Shown here: positions 36,434 through 43,867 of the stretch, in pieces | Position numbering within the stretch: position 1 is the stretch's first letter | How the letters are laid out: the number at the start of each line of letters is the position of its first letter | Source of the DNA: Prevotella sp. | GTDB taxonomy: Bacteria > Bacteroidota > Bacteroidia > Bacteroidales > Bacteroidaceae | DNA: 43,867 bases | Direction of reading: 5' to 3' | Assembly (NCBI GenBank): GCA_017417465.1 | Contig: JAFPZD010000018.1 | Location: 1-43,867, forward strand | The notes under the pieces: model-generated | What the model saw: the letters and a program-made list of their open reading frames with translations, nothing else | Databases searched by the model: none | Told to the model about the DNA's origin: nothing | Made by a program: the position numbers and the translations under genes

Positions 36434-38962
36434 TTACCTGATGATCTTCCGGCTCTTGCCGTTCTCCTGCACGATGCTGACGCCGTGGGTGGCAATGGGC
36501 TGCTGCTGTCCGAGGAGGTTGTAACATCGGGTGGGGGAGTATGGTGCGGGACTTGGGGCAAGCGGGGAACGGATGGCGCTTTCGTCGGTAGTGATGGGCG
36601 TGATGACGAAGTTGTCGAAGCGCATCTGCGAGTCGTGTACACGGAAGCCGGCGCGTCCCGTGATGAAAGGCCGTGGGTCGGTATAGGTGATGGCGGGCTG
36701 TTCCATGTCGTCCAAATAGCAACGGATGGTAGCTCCTACGACCTCCACTTTCATGTGGTGCGTCACGGCAGGGTCAACGTTACGGTTGGCAGATGCGAGC
36801 ACCTCCCATCCGTAATTATGCCTGCCGAGGGCCACTGAGGTGGTGCCCGCAATGAAGATGTAGCCCTGCAGGAAGTCAGTGCCAAGCACGGGGTTGTCGT
36901 CGGCACCACCTGTCGAGGCGTTGATGGTTCTGAAGAGCAGTCCGCCATTCATGGCGCCGGTGGTGTAGGTGACGTCACATTCAACGGTGTAGTCCGTCAT
37001 GTGGATGTCATCATAGCCGCCAATGAGCATCTTGCCGTAGCGTCCGGTCGACTCCAGCTGTCCGTCGACAATGTTCCAGATTCCCTCGCGGTAGCCCCAC
37101 TCCGTGCTGAAGCCCTCGTCGAAGTTGTCGGCCATGACGTGTGGAGTTTGCACGCCGCGTCGGATGTTGTATTCGTAGATATAAGGTTCACCGTCAGTGA
37201 CTTCCACCGTCAGCTCGTGATGTCCGCCAGGCAGTGGTATGCGCTGCATGGTCTCAACAACAAGGTTCAGGCGCGATGCGGGCAACTCTACATTATCGGC
37301 TACGACGTTGCCGTCCAGCAACAGGCGCAGATGGGCATCAGCCGACGAACGATAGCGCACGCCGATGTTGTAGACGTTGTCGCGCTGGATGTTCACCTGA
37401 TACTTCATGGCACTGCCTGCCGGGCACTGCATGTAGGTAGAGTTGCCGATGGCCATGGAGAACTTGACGGAGCGCACATTGTCCGACTTCTCCTTACACA
37501 AGTTTGCGGCCAGCATGCCGGGCAGGGGCAGGCTGACATCGAGAATGCCGTTGCCGTCGACATAAGGGCTGACGGCGATGTAGCTAAAGTCAGCCGCACA
37601 GTCGTTGCTGACATAGCCCACGCTGCCCTGTTGCAGTTGCCACGACAGCTGGCCCTTGCGCATGCCGTCGATGTAGACTCTTAGCATGCGTCCACTCTTT
37701 TCCACACGCAGGGCGTGCCAGCAGGCAGGGTCGAAGTCGGTGGGCAGTGCATAGGATGTGCTGTTGCTGAGGACACCTTCAACATAGTTGTTTACCTGTA
37801 GCTTGCGTTGGGAGACGTCGATGACCGCTTCGGCATAGGTGTGTTCGTCCTGCCATGAGAAGAGGGCACCGCAGTAACCACTTTCGCCAACGGCCTTGAC
37901 AGTGAATTCCGCCGTGTAGTCTTCATAGCTGCAGGGCGTGAAAACGGCAGTGTGGAGACCATTCGTGGCGCTTTGCGAGAGGTGGTCGCTGTCGATGATC
38001 TGCCACATGCCCTCCTTGTCTGTCGTCCAGTCGCTGCCGATGTCCGTGCGTTCAAAGTAGTCGTTGGTGGCTATGAGAGGACGGTCTTGTGCCCAGTCTG
38101 AGGGGCCTGTCATCATCAGCTTGTCGCCGTTCCAAGCGATGCGCTCGAAGTTCAGCAGACGGTGTGACTTATCATGCAGGAGGTTGTGGTAGCAAAAGAA
38201 ATAGGTGTCGAGGTCAGGGCCGATGAAGGCCGAGCCGTGGCCCAAGGCCTTGTGCTCGAATGTCTCAGTGTCGATGAGGATGGGGTTTTGCTCGCTTTGC
38301 GGCCTAAATCCCGACAGTGGCGAGCCTTTGCTCATGGCGTAGTCGATGCGATAGCCGTTGGTCCACACATGGTTGCCAGTATAGAGCAGGTAGTAGATGC
38401 CATTGCGCTTGAACATGCAAGGGCCTTCTGTCCATTGCCCCGACATGCAGCACCCCAGGTTCACGTCGTCGCCGAAGCTGAGGTGCGTGGGCATGGCGCA
38501 TCCGTGGATGCCGGCATTGTTGGCGTGGAGGAAATACCATTTGCCGTCGTCGTCGACATACATCGATCCGTCGATGTCGCGTCCCATGTTAGCGGTCTGG
38601 TGGACGAAAGGCCCCGTGGGACTATCGCTCGTCAGAATATAGTGACCTCCGCCACGCGGCGACGTGCACATGTAGAAACGCCCATTCCAGTAGATGACCT
38701 CTGGTGCGTATGCGTCGTAGGTCGTCTGGTCGGTGCTGCAGATATAGGCCGTCGACCAGTTTTCAAGGTCCTTCGAGCGCCAGCAGAAGATGCGCTCGTC
38801 GCGTGCACTGACGTAGAGGTAGTAGTAGCCACGGTATTTCAGAATGTACGGGTCGCCGTAGCCTCCCGGGTGACCACCTTCGGCACGCATGGGGTTGGTC
38901 CACGCAAGGGCCGTGGTACACATCAATCCGAGGAAGGTCAGCAGTAGGAATGTTCTTTTCAT
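36434..38962 (-). CDS. secreted GH43 glycoside hydrolase with accessory domains
   Basis: 842 residues from ATG 38962; a longer frame from 39037 is rejected because the -7 box lies inside it and the signal peptide M-K-R-T-F-L-L-L-T-F-L-G-L-M starts here. The five-bladed GH43 propeller (about 20-310) has the catalytic triad in place: base D37 (G-Y-G-D-P-Y), modulator D131 (D-I-D-G-S-M-Y) and acid E179 (W-T-E-G-P). Then come a lectin-like domain (about 320-480), a CBM6-like domain (about 500-600) and a second beta-sandwich (about 620-790). The C-terminal tail R-C-Y-N-L-L-G-Q-Q-Q-P...I-V-Q-E-N-G-K resembles the sorting tails of secreted Prevotella enzymes. Likely targets are arabinan or xylan side chains; exact specificity is open. 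Confidence 0.9.
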   Translation of the reverse strand: MKRTFLLLTFLGLMCTTALAWTNPMRAEGGHPGGYGDPYILKYRGYYYLYVSARDERIFCWRSKDLENWSTAYICSTDQTTYDAYAPEVIYWNGRFYMCTSPRGGGHYILTSDSPTGPFVHQTANMGRDIDGSMYVDDDGKWYFLHANNAGIHGCAMPTHLSFGDDVNLGCCMSGQWTEGPCMFKRNGIYYLLYTGNHVWTNGYRIDYAMSKGSPLSGFRPQSEQNPILIDTETFEHKALGHGSAFIGPDLDTYFFCYHNLLHDKSHRLLNFERIAWNGDKLMMTGPSDWAQDRPLIATNDYFERTDIGSDWTTDKEGMWQIIDSDHLSQSATNGLHTAVFTPCSYEDYTAEFTVKAVGESGYCGALFSWQDEHTYAEAVIDVSQRKLQVNNYVEGVLSNSTSYALPTDFDPACWHALRVEKSGRMLRVYIDGMRKGQLSWQLQQGSVGYVSNDCAADFSYIAVSPYVDGNGILDVSLPLPGMLAANLCKEKSDNVRSVKFSMAIGNSTYMQCPAGSAMKYQVNIQRDNVYNIGVRYRSSADAHLRLLLDGNVVADNVELPASRLNLVVETMQRIPLPGGHHELTVEVTDGEPYIYEYNIRRGVQTPHVMADNFDEGFSTEWGYREGIWNIVDGQLESTGRYGKMLIGGYDDIHMTDYTVECDVTYTTGAMNGGLLFRTINASTGGADDNPVLGTDFLQGYIFIAGTTSVALGRHNYGWEVLASANRNVDPAVTHHMKVEVVGATIRCYLDDMEQPAITYTDPRPFITGRAGFRVHDSQMRFDNFVITPITTDESAIRSPLAPSPAPYSPTRCYNLLGQQQPIATHGVSIVQENGKSRKIIR

Positions 38963-38998
38963 TGTCGTTGCTATTGTTTTGTGTTGTCTTTGATGGTG

Positions 38999-39006
38999 CA
39001 AAGGTA
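38999..39006 (-). promoter_or_regulatory. -7 box for the GH43 gene
   Basis: Minus strand TACCTTTG, 36 bp before the ATG at 38962. No TTG at the right spacing. Confidence 0.55.
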
Positions 39007-39045
39007 CAATGATCCCATTGGCCAAACTTTGCACCAATACATTCG

Positions 39046-39603
39046 TTATTCACCCACTTTCAGGATGATGCTGGTGGCCCCAATGGTGAAGAGGGTGCCG
39101 TCGGCAATGATACGCCGTTCGCGTGGTGGAATCTCCACATTGTCGACGAAGGTGCCTGTGTTGCTGTTCATATCGCGTAGCACGAACTTCAGGTTACCCT
39201 GCTTGTCACGACTGACGTTGATGGCGCAATGGGTAAGGTCGACGCTGGGGTCTACTGTCTCGATTGGTGTGTTGATGGGGTTCCCTTTCTGGTAACGGCC
39301 AATCACGTTGTCGCCCATCTGCAGGGGAATGACCTGCTTGTAGTGGAACACGTTCTCGATGACGACAATGCAGGCGCCCGTCGACTGACTGTCGGCAGCC
39401 GAGGTGGCCGCAGCTGTCGCTGACGGGTCGTTGAGCTGCTTGTTCTCTTCTTTCTGCGTGTCGCGCAGCTTGGAGACGCCTATGCGGATGCCAAACTGCT
39501 TACCGCACTCAGGACATTGGAACACCAGCGACTGTCCGGCCGCATACTGAGTCTCGTCAAAGGTGATGAAATGATCGCACTTAGGGCAACGGACACGCTT
39601 CAT
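39046..39603 (-). CDS. zinc-ribbon FHA-domain protein
   Basis: 185 residues, no signal peptide. An N-terminal zinc ribbon of the MJ0042 type (C6, C9, C30, C33) is joined by a Ser/Ala/Asn-rich linker to a C-terminal FHA domain (about 95-183: D-N-V-I-G-R, D-L-T-H-C-A-I, N-S-N-T-G-T-F-V-D-N, I-A-D-G-T-L-F-T-I). FHA domains bind phosphothreonine peptides. In the usual S-x-x-H motif the Ser is replaced (L-T-H-C), so affinity may differ. No kinase gene is in the window. It lies 29 bp downstream of the HU/SPOR gene on the same strand. Confidence 0.9.
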   Translation of the reverse strand: MKRVRCPKCDHFITFDETQYAAGQSLVFQCPECGKQFGIRIGVSKLRDTQKEENKQLNDPSATAAATSAADSQSTGACIVVIENVFHYKQVIPLQMGDNVIGRYQKGNPINTPIETVDPSVDLTHCAINVSRDKQGNLKFVLRDMNSNTGTFVDNVEIPPRERRIIADGTLFTIGATSIILKVGE

Positions 39604-39632
39604 AGTAAAGAATAAGAATTAGGAAAGAAATG

Positions 39633-40652
39633 CTACGGCTTCAGCTTCATGACCCATGCCTGCTTGAAGTTGCCATTCTGCTGACGAAGGTCGCGAAGGG
39701 CATCGTAGGCGGCACGTTCAGAAGGATAACTGCCATAAACCACGCGACGCATGGACTTGCTGTTGATGACGCGCGTATCGTTGAACCCTGATGTCTGCAG
39801 CTCAGCGACAAAAGCATCGGCGTTTTGCTGACTGATCTGGCATGCCAGCACCAGGCAGAAGGTAGGCACTGCGGGCTGTGAGGGCGTGGCGGGAACAGAC
39901 ACCTCAGAACGCTCGGCAGTCACCGATTCGCTTTCGGCAGCGGGGGCTTTTTCCACACTGTCAGCAGTCGGCATGTTAATCGTCGTGCTTTCAGGAAGGA
40001 CTGGCTCAGCCGTGACGCTTGGCGCCGTGACGGCCGGCGCTGACCCCGTGGTCAGCAGTCCACTCTGCAGCATGTTGTTCTGATGGCTGACGGGCGTGCC
40101 AATCATCAGGAAAGCAACGATGGCGGCAGCAGCGGCAACCATGTTGCGCAGCCATGATATCTTAATGGTGATAGCATGCTCCTCTGGGAGTGGGGTAGGC
40201 GCAGCGGAAGAGGCTGGGCGTGTGACGGCAGCCACCCGTCGTGGCAACTCGAAAGAGCTGAGCCCATAGAGCTGCGGTGTGAGAATACCAGCCTCGCAGG
40301 GCTCAAATTCAAGTTTCCCTTCCTCGTTGTAATGCAGCAGACCGATGTCGTGCAACTCATACTGGCGCTCAGTCTCAAGATGCTGTCGCAGCTCACGCAC
40401 TTCGGCTTCCACACGGCGCAGCGCTTCCGGATAGCTGATGTCGTAAGCCTCTATGTATGACTGCACTAAGAGCGAATCGTTCAATTTGAGCTGAGGATTG
40501 AAGCCCAGAGTGCGCAGTGGGGGAAGGAACGTAGCGTCGGCTTCATTGTAGCTTGCTTCGACATAGTGAGCCATAAAGCCCCCTAAATCAGGCACAATGA
40601 CGCAATCGTTCGTCAAAAGCAGAATCTCAATATGTCGGTCAAGTTCAATCAC
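39633..40652 (-). CDS. membrane HU-CCDC81/SPOR-domain protein
   Basis: 339 residues from GTG 40652; the longer frame from ATG 40688 is rejected because its first codons contain the -33 and -7 boxes. Residues 1-55 (I-E-L-D-R-H-I-E-I-L-L-L-T-N-D-C-V-I-V-P-D-L-G-G-F) and about 60-130 are the two CCDC81-like prokaryotic HU domains; a membrane segment follows (about 171-187: M-V-A-A-A-A-A-I-V-A-F-L-M-I-G). A Ser/Pro/Thr-rich periplasmic stretch leads to a C-terminal SPOR domain (about 265-337), which in other proteins binds glycan stripped of stem peptides at division sites. It would connect the cytoplasm, possibly DNA, to septal peptidoglycan; this is inference. Confidence 0.85.
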   Translation of the reverse strand: MIELDRHIEILLLTNDCVIVPDLGGFMAHYVEASYNEADATFLPPLRTLGFNPQLKLNDSLLVQSYIEAYDISYPEALRRVEAEVRELRQHLETERQYELHDIGLLHYNEEGKLEFEPCEAGILTPQLYGLSSFELPRRVAAVTRPASSAAPTPLPEEHAITIKISWLRNMVAAAAAIVAFLMIGTPVSHQNNMLQSGLLTTGSAPAVTAPSVTAEPVLPESTTINMPTADSVEKAPAAESESVTAERSEVSVPATPSQPAVPTFCLVLACQISQQNADAFVAELQTSGFNDTRVINSKSMRRVVYGSYPSERAAYDALRDLRQQNGNFKQAWVMKLKP

Positions 40653-40657
40653 GAGTG

Positions 40658-40688
40658 CAAAGGTACGGCTTTTTTCTGAGATGTGCAA
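40658..40688 (-). promoter_or_regulatory. consensus promoter placed 5 nt before the HU/SPOR GTG start
   Basis: Minus strand TTG (40688-40686), 20 bp spacer, TACCTTTG (40665-40658), then 5 nt to the GTG at 40652. A match this good places transcription start at or within about 2 nt of the start codon, so the mRNA should be leaderless. Confidence 0.75.
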
Positions 40689-40706
40689 ATAAAAAATAGG
40701 AAAAAG

Positions 40707-40739
40707 TTGCTCGTTTTTGGAAATAAATGCTTAATTTTG
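40707..40739 (+). promoter_or_regulatory. promoter of the rfbC-ugd operon
   Basis: TTG (40707-40709), 22 bp spacer, TAATTTTG (40732-40739). The start codon of rfbC follows at 40769. It is back to back with the HU/SPOR promoter. Confidence 0.65.
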
Positions 40740-40768
40740 CACCATGAAACAAACAGTTAAGACAAGCT

Positions 40769-41317
40769 ATGGAATATAGAGAAACTGAAATAAAAGGTGT
40801 TTATGTAATTGAGCCACGGGTGTTTACCGACGACCGTGGTTACTTCATGGAAGCATTTAAACAGGCAGATTTCGATGCGCATATCGGTCACGTTGATTTC
40901 ATTCAGGACAATGAGTCCATGTCGTCGAGGGGTGTCATTCGTGGATTACACTATCAGAAAGGTGACTTTGCACAGGCCAAGCTGGTGCGCGTCATCAAGG
41001 GACGCGTGCTCGACGTGGCAGTCGACATCCGCAAGTGTTCGCCGACTTTCGGCCGTCACGTTGCCGTTGAACTCAGCGACGCAAACAAGCTTCAGTTCTT
41101 TATTCCTCGTGGCTTTGCCCATGGCTTCTTGGTATTGAGCGACGTTGCCATTTTTACTTATAAAGTAGATAATGTGTATGCACCGCAGGCAGAGGCGGGC
41201 ATCCGTTGGGACGACCCTGCCCTGGGCATCGACTGGCCCGTAGAGGGTATGGACATTCTGACGAGCGCGAAGGACCTGAAAGCTCCCTTGTTGCGTGATG
41301 CCGTGCTGTTCGACTGA
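40769..41317 (+). CDS. rfbC: dTDP-4-dehydrorhamnose 3,5-epimerase
   Basis: 182 residues, cupin fold, dTDP-L-rhamnose pathway. Motifs: Q-D-N-E-S-M-S-S-R-G-V-I-R-G-L-H-Y-Q with catalytic His61, V-L-D-V-A-V-D-I-R, and F-I-P-R-G-F-A-H-G-F. Length and motif order are exactly those of RfbC. rfbA, rfbB and rfbD are not in the window, so they must lie elsewhere. The UDP-glucose dehydrogenase gene follows after 36 bp in the same direction; both supply sugar nucleotides for surface polysaccharide. Confidence 0.95.
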   Translation: MEYRETEIKGVYVIEPRVFTDDRGYFMEAFKQADFDAHIGHVDFIQDNESMSSRGVIRGLHYQKGDFAQAKLVRVIKGRVLDVAVDIRKCSPTFGRHVAVELSDANKLQFFIPRGFAHGFLVLSDVAIFTYKVDNVYAPQAEAGIRWDDPALGIDWPVEGMDILTSAKDLKAPLLRDAVLFD

Positions 41318-41353
41318 CAGAAATACAACCTTAATCAATAAACAACAAACGAA

Positions 41354-42670
41354 ATGAACATAGCAGTTGTAGGAACAGGCTACGTCGGACTGGTGTCGGG
41401 CGCTTGCTTTGCTGAGACTGGTGTAAATGTGACATGTGTCGATGTGGACGCCCAGAAGATTGAGCGTCTGCAGAAAGGTGAGATACCCATCTACGAGCCC
41501 GGGCTCGACCAGATTGTGCTGAAGAACGTAAAGGCTGGTCGTCTGAAGTTTACCACCGACCTCGCTTCGGTGCTTAACGATCAGGAGATAGTGTTTTCGG
41601 CCGTGGGCACGCCGCCCGACGAGGACGGCTCTGCTGACTTGAAGTACGTGTTGCAGGTTGCCCGCACCATTGGTGAGCACATGAACAAATATCTGGTGGT
41701 GGTGACAAAGTCGACCGTCCCCGTTGGTACTGCCAAGAAAGTTCACGACACGATAGCTGCAGAACTGGCAAAGCGTGGCGTCGACATTCCCTTCGACGTG
41801 GCTTCCAACCCGGAGTTCCTTAAGGAGGGTAACGCCATCAAGGACTTTATGAGTCCCGACCGCGTGGTGGTGGGCGTCGACAGCGAGAAAGCCAAGAAGA
41901 CGCTCTCACGCCTGTATAAGCCGTTCATGATGAACAACTTCCGCGTCATCTTTATGGACATCCCCTCGGCTGAGATGACGAAGTATGCCGCCAACTCCAT
42001 GCTGGCTACGCGCATCTCGTTCATGAACGACATCGCCAACCTTTGCGAGCTCGTGGGTGCAGATGTAAATATGGTACGCGCGGGAATAGGCAGCGACACC
42101 CGTATTGGTCGAAAGTTCCTTTATGCTGGCTGTGGCTATGGCGGCTCGTGCTTCCCCAAGGATGTGAAAGCCCTTATCAAGACGGCCGACCAGAATGGCT
42201 ATTCCATGGAGGTGCTGAAGGCTGTCGAGAACGTCAACGAGCGCCAGAAGTCCATCCTCTTCGACAAACTGGTGAAGGCTTATGGCAACGAGAGCCTGAA
42301 GGGCAAGACCATTGCCATGTGGGGCTTGTCGTTCAAACCCGAGACCGACGACATGCGTGAGGCGCCTGCACTGGTGATAATCGAGCGGCTGCTGGCTGCA
42401 GGTTGCTCTATTCGTGCCTACGACCCCATCGCTATGGATGAGTGCAAGCGCCGCATTGGCGACAAGATCACGTACTGTCGCGACATGTACGATGCCGTCC
42501 TTGATGCTGACGCTCTGTTGCTGCTTACGGAGTGGAAGGAGTTCCGTCTGCCTACATGGGGCGTCATCAAGAAGGCTATGCGTAAGCCGCTGGTCATCGA
42601 CGGTCGTAACATTTTTGACATTGAGGAGTTGCAGGAGAACGACTTTGAGTATCACTGCATCGGTAAGTGA
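41354..42670 (+). CDS. ugd: UDP-glucose 6-dehydrogenase
   Basis: 438 residues, NAD-dependent oxidation of UDP-glucose to UDP-glucuronate. An N-terminal Rossmann motif G-T-G-Y-V-G-L-V-S-G, the N-P-E-F-L-K-E-G-N-A loop, and the nucleophile Cys266 in G-Y-G-G-S-C-F-P-K-D identify the UDPGDH family. The C-terminal domain has G-L-S-F-K-P-E-T-D-D-M-R. UDP-GlcA is a precursor for surface glycans. A UDP-N-acetylmannosamine dehydrogenase is a less likely reading. It is the second gene of the rfbC operon. Confidence 0.95.
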   Translation: MNIAVVGTGYVGLVSGACFAETGVNVTCVDVDAQKIERLQKGEIPIYEPGLDQIVLKNVKAGRLKFTTDLASVLNDQEIVFSAVGTPPDEDGSADLKYVLQVARTIGEHMNKYLVVVTKSTVPVGTAKKVHDTIAAELAKRGVDIPFDVASNPEFLKEGNAIKDFMSPDRVVVGVDSEKAKKTLSRLYKPFMMNNFRVIFMDIPSAEMTKYAANSMLATRISFMNDIANLCELVGADVNMVRAGIGSDTRIGRKFLYAGCGYGGSCFPKDVKALIKTADQNGYSMEVLKAVENVNERQKSILFDKLVKAYGNESLKGKTIAMWGLSFKPETDDMREAPALVIIERLLAAGCSIRAYDPIAMDECKRRIGDKITYCRDMYDAVLDADALLLLTEWKEFRLPTWGVIKKAMRKPLVIDGRNIFDIEELQENDFEYHCIGK

Positions 42671-42688
42671 AGAGTTAAGAGTGAAACA

Positions 42689-43492
42689 GTGAAACGGACG
42701 AGTCTGATTGTTGGGATATTGGGCATGGTGTTGCTGACGGCCTGCTGGCGTCAGGGCAAGGAGCCTGTGGTTGTCGACGTTGAGGAGCATGAGAACGCCG
42801 AAGCGAAGGCCATGCTTCAAGGCATCTGGACGGAGCGTGGCACTGATGATGTGTCGTTCCGTGCTGAGGGCGACTCCATCTATTATCCTGACGAGACCAG
42901 CCAACCCACTGCTTTCCGTATCATAGGCGACTCGTTGGAGCTTGGGAAGAACCGCTACCTGATTGTGCGCCAGACGGAGAACTTCTTCTGCTTCCGAAAC
43001 CAGGCAGGCGATGAGGTGGAATTGGTGAAGAGCGAACAGGTCGACGACACGTTAGCTTTTATCCATCGCCAGCCTGAAATGCTGAATGTTACGGAGGTTG
43101 TGAAATTCGACTCCGTCGTAAACTACAACGGCAAGCGCTACCACTGGTATATTGCCGTGAATCCCACACGTCAGCGCGTGACCAAGATGGTTTACAACAA
43201 CGATGGCGTCGGTGTGGAGAACATCTACTACGACAATATTATTCACATCGGACTGTTCCAGGGGGCGCAGCGCCTCTATTCGCACAACTTCAACAAGCAG
43301 ATGTATCGCAACGACGTGCCACAGGACTTCCTCGAGCAGGCCATCCTTGGTAACATGCAGTTCGACCACGTCGATGCCGATGGCTTCCATTTCAATGCTA
43401 CCATCTGCATCCCTGATGGCATTAGCTGTTACATGGTGGAGACCCTCGTCGGATTTGGTGGCGAAGTAACGATGAAGTTGCTGGAGTATTGA
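42689..43492 (+). CDS. DUF4738-like lipoprotein
   Basis: 267 residues from GTG 42689. The signal sequence K-R-T-S-L-I-V-G-I-L-G-M-V-L-L-T-A-C is a good lipobox (L-T-A-C, Cys19), so the protein is a lipoprotein. The rest (Q-G-I-W-x-E-R-G-T-D-D-V-S-F-R-A-E-G-D-S-I-Y-Y-P) and the C-terminal V-D-A-D-G-F-H-F-N-A-T match my recollection of the DUF4738 family of Bacteroidetes; function unknown. It follows ugd by 18 bp and is probably in the same operon, but that does not prove a role in polysaccharide synthesis. Confidence 0.75.
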   Translation: MKRTSLIVGILGMVLLTACWRQGKEPVVVDVEEHENAEAKAMLQGIWTERGTDDVSFRAEGDSIYYPDETSQPTAFRIIGDSLELGKNRYLIVRQTENFFCFRNQAGDEVELVKSEQVDDTLAFIHRQPEMLNVTEVVKFDSVVNYNGKRYHWYIAVNPTRQRVTKMVYNNDGVGVENIYYDNIIHIGLFQGAQRLYSHNFNKQMYRNDVPQDFLEQAILGNMQFDHVDADGFHFNATICIPDGISCYMVETLVGFGGEVTMKLLEY

Positions 43493-43497
43493 ATGTT

Positions 43498-43593
43498 TGA
43501 AGGAGTAAAGGAGTAGAGGAGGTGAAGTAGAATAGACCTATCACCCTTAAACCCAAATTGGTCATTAGAAACAATATCCGTAAGAGACCTCCC
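43498..43593 (-). repeat. copy 3 of the dispersed intergenic repeat
   Basis: On the minus strand: GGGAGGTCTCTTACGG (43593-43578), TTGTTTCTAATGACC, CCAATTTGGG, then TCTATTCTACTT and CCTC-rich repeats (43540-43498). Order and sequence match the 6898-7388 spacer, except that the 270-bp microsatellite is absent here. Confidence 0.75.
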
Positions 43594-43679
43594 CTAGCTT
43601 GAAGAGAAGATTTTGTCCGCTTAAGGACTAAATCGTGTCCGCTTAAGGACAAAAATCTTCAAGCTATGGGAGGTCTCTT
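43582..43679. repeat. long imperfect hairpin after the lipoprotein gene
   Basis: Arms 43582-43618 and 43647-43679 pair as AAGAGACCTCCC / GGGAGGTCTCTT (12 bp), one mismatch, TAGCTTGAAGA / TCTTCAAGCTA (11 bp), a small bulge, then a T/A-rich stretch ending GTCC / GGAC. The loop region contains a second copy of GTCCGCTTAAGGAC. It could terminate the rfbC operon or be an end structure of a mobile or repetitive element. Confidence 0.8.
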
Positions 43680-43801
43680 GTGCTAACGACTGATTCGGCC
43701 TTATGGTACATCGCGCTTTCTACCCCGGGGGTCTCCCCGGCAGTATTCCGCCAGCCTTTCAGCCCTTGCTTCACAAAAGATTCGGAAAGATGCAAAACCA
43801 T
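43664..43801 (-). other. 45-codon micro-ORF in the right-edge repeat
   Basis: ATG to TAG, starting M-V-L-H-L-S-E-S-F-V-K-Q-G-L-K-G-W and ending V-S-T-R-D-L-P, where R-D-L-P is encoded by the repeated GAGACCTCCC motif of the hairpin arm. I recall similar short ORFs scattered in Prevotella genomes, so this is probably part of a dispersed repeat rather than a gene. The remaining 43802-43867 shows nothing I recognise. Confidence 0.3.
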
Positions 43802-43867
43802 TCACATCGGATGTAACAGACTCATTGCAAGCCACTTATGGTGAAGGGTTCCTTCGGTCAACCTAAC

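Noticed and set aside
38963-39037. 25-codon N-terminal extension of the GH43 protein
   Set aside because: It spans the -7 box at 38999-39006 and precedes the signal peptide.
40653-40688. 12-codon N-terminal extension of the HU/SPOR protein
   Set aside because: The extension is encoded by promoter elements; the domain begins right after GTG 40652.
40743-40778. 11-codon ORF (MKQTVKTSYGI) overlapping the rfbC start
   Set aside because: Too short to support; no run of regulatory codons or attenuator hairpin accompanies it.
41906-42904. 332-codon open frame on the minus strand
   Set aside because: Antisense to ugd and the lipoprotein gene; both sense genes have clear family motifs.

Overview
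The window reads as chromosomal DNA of a gut or oral Bacteroidota, most likely a Prevotella/Segatella-type Prevotellaceae. The grounds are: repeated TAnnTTTG -7 promoter boxes (the Bacteroidetes sigma-ABfr class), almost no Shine-Dalgarno sequences, a 1130-residue SecA, the order outer-membrane barrel / lptC / CNNM-CorC / PpiD-like foldase, an HU-CCDC81/SPOR protein, an Lnb (DUF4105) gene, a DUF4738-type lipoprotein, and a secreted leucine-rich-repeat protein ending in a dockerin-like pair. I see no rRNA, tRNA, CRISPR array, integrase or complete insertion sequence.

Layout. 0.2-4.9 kb: a giant secreted LRR/EF-hand/dockerin protein. 5.0-6.8 kb: phosphohexomutase. 6.8-7.4 kb: repeat-rich spacer. 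7.4-11.0 kb: SWIM-SNF2 helicase, overlapping tail to tail with a glutathione peroxidase-nitroreductase fusion; glycerate kinase lies upstream of the latter. 13.4-14.2 kb: SGNH acetylesterase. 14.4-24.2 kb, minus strand: small OM barrel, RNase G, a 29-residue basic protein, HU, an ABC ATPase, SecA, a degenerate alkaline-phosphatase-like protein and Lnb. 24.3-29.9 kb, plus strand: OM protein, LptC, CNNM/CorC protein, PpiD-like foldase, closed by a strong terminator. 30.0-31.5 kb: a small frameshifted gene and MltG. 31.7-35.9 kb: GH2 beta-galactosidase and a phytase-like esterase. 36.4-40.7 kb, minus strand: GH43 multidomain enzyme, FHA protein, HU/SPOR protein. 40.8-43.5 kb: RfbC, UDP-glucose dehydrogenase, lipoprotein. 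43.5-43.9 kb: a repeat element with a long hairpin.

Themes. Many genes serve the envelope: SecA (export), Lnb (lipoprotein maturation), LptC (LPS transport), the PpiD-like foldase, MltG and the SPOR protein (peptidoglycan), RfbC and Ugd (surface sugars). A second group handles glycans (GH2, GH43, acetylesterase, phosphohexomutase).

The least conventional content lies in small elements: (i) purine-rich, roughly 7-bp-period microsatellites that begin at or overlap stop codons, always purine on the coding strand; (ii) an intergenic repeat present in at least three diverged copies; (iii) two 9-bp-period arrays of hexamer palindromes, one intergenic (ACTAGT) and one coding (TCCGGA); (iv) two GTG-initiated genes whose -7 box lies 4-5 nt before the start codon, predicting leaderless mRNAs; (v) a phosphatase-like protein that has lost most metal ligands next to Lnb; (vi) several genes too short or broken for ordinary calling. 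I did not find a clearly new multi-gene defence or mobile system.
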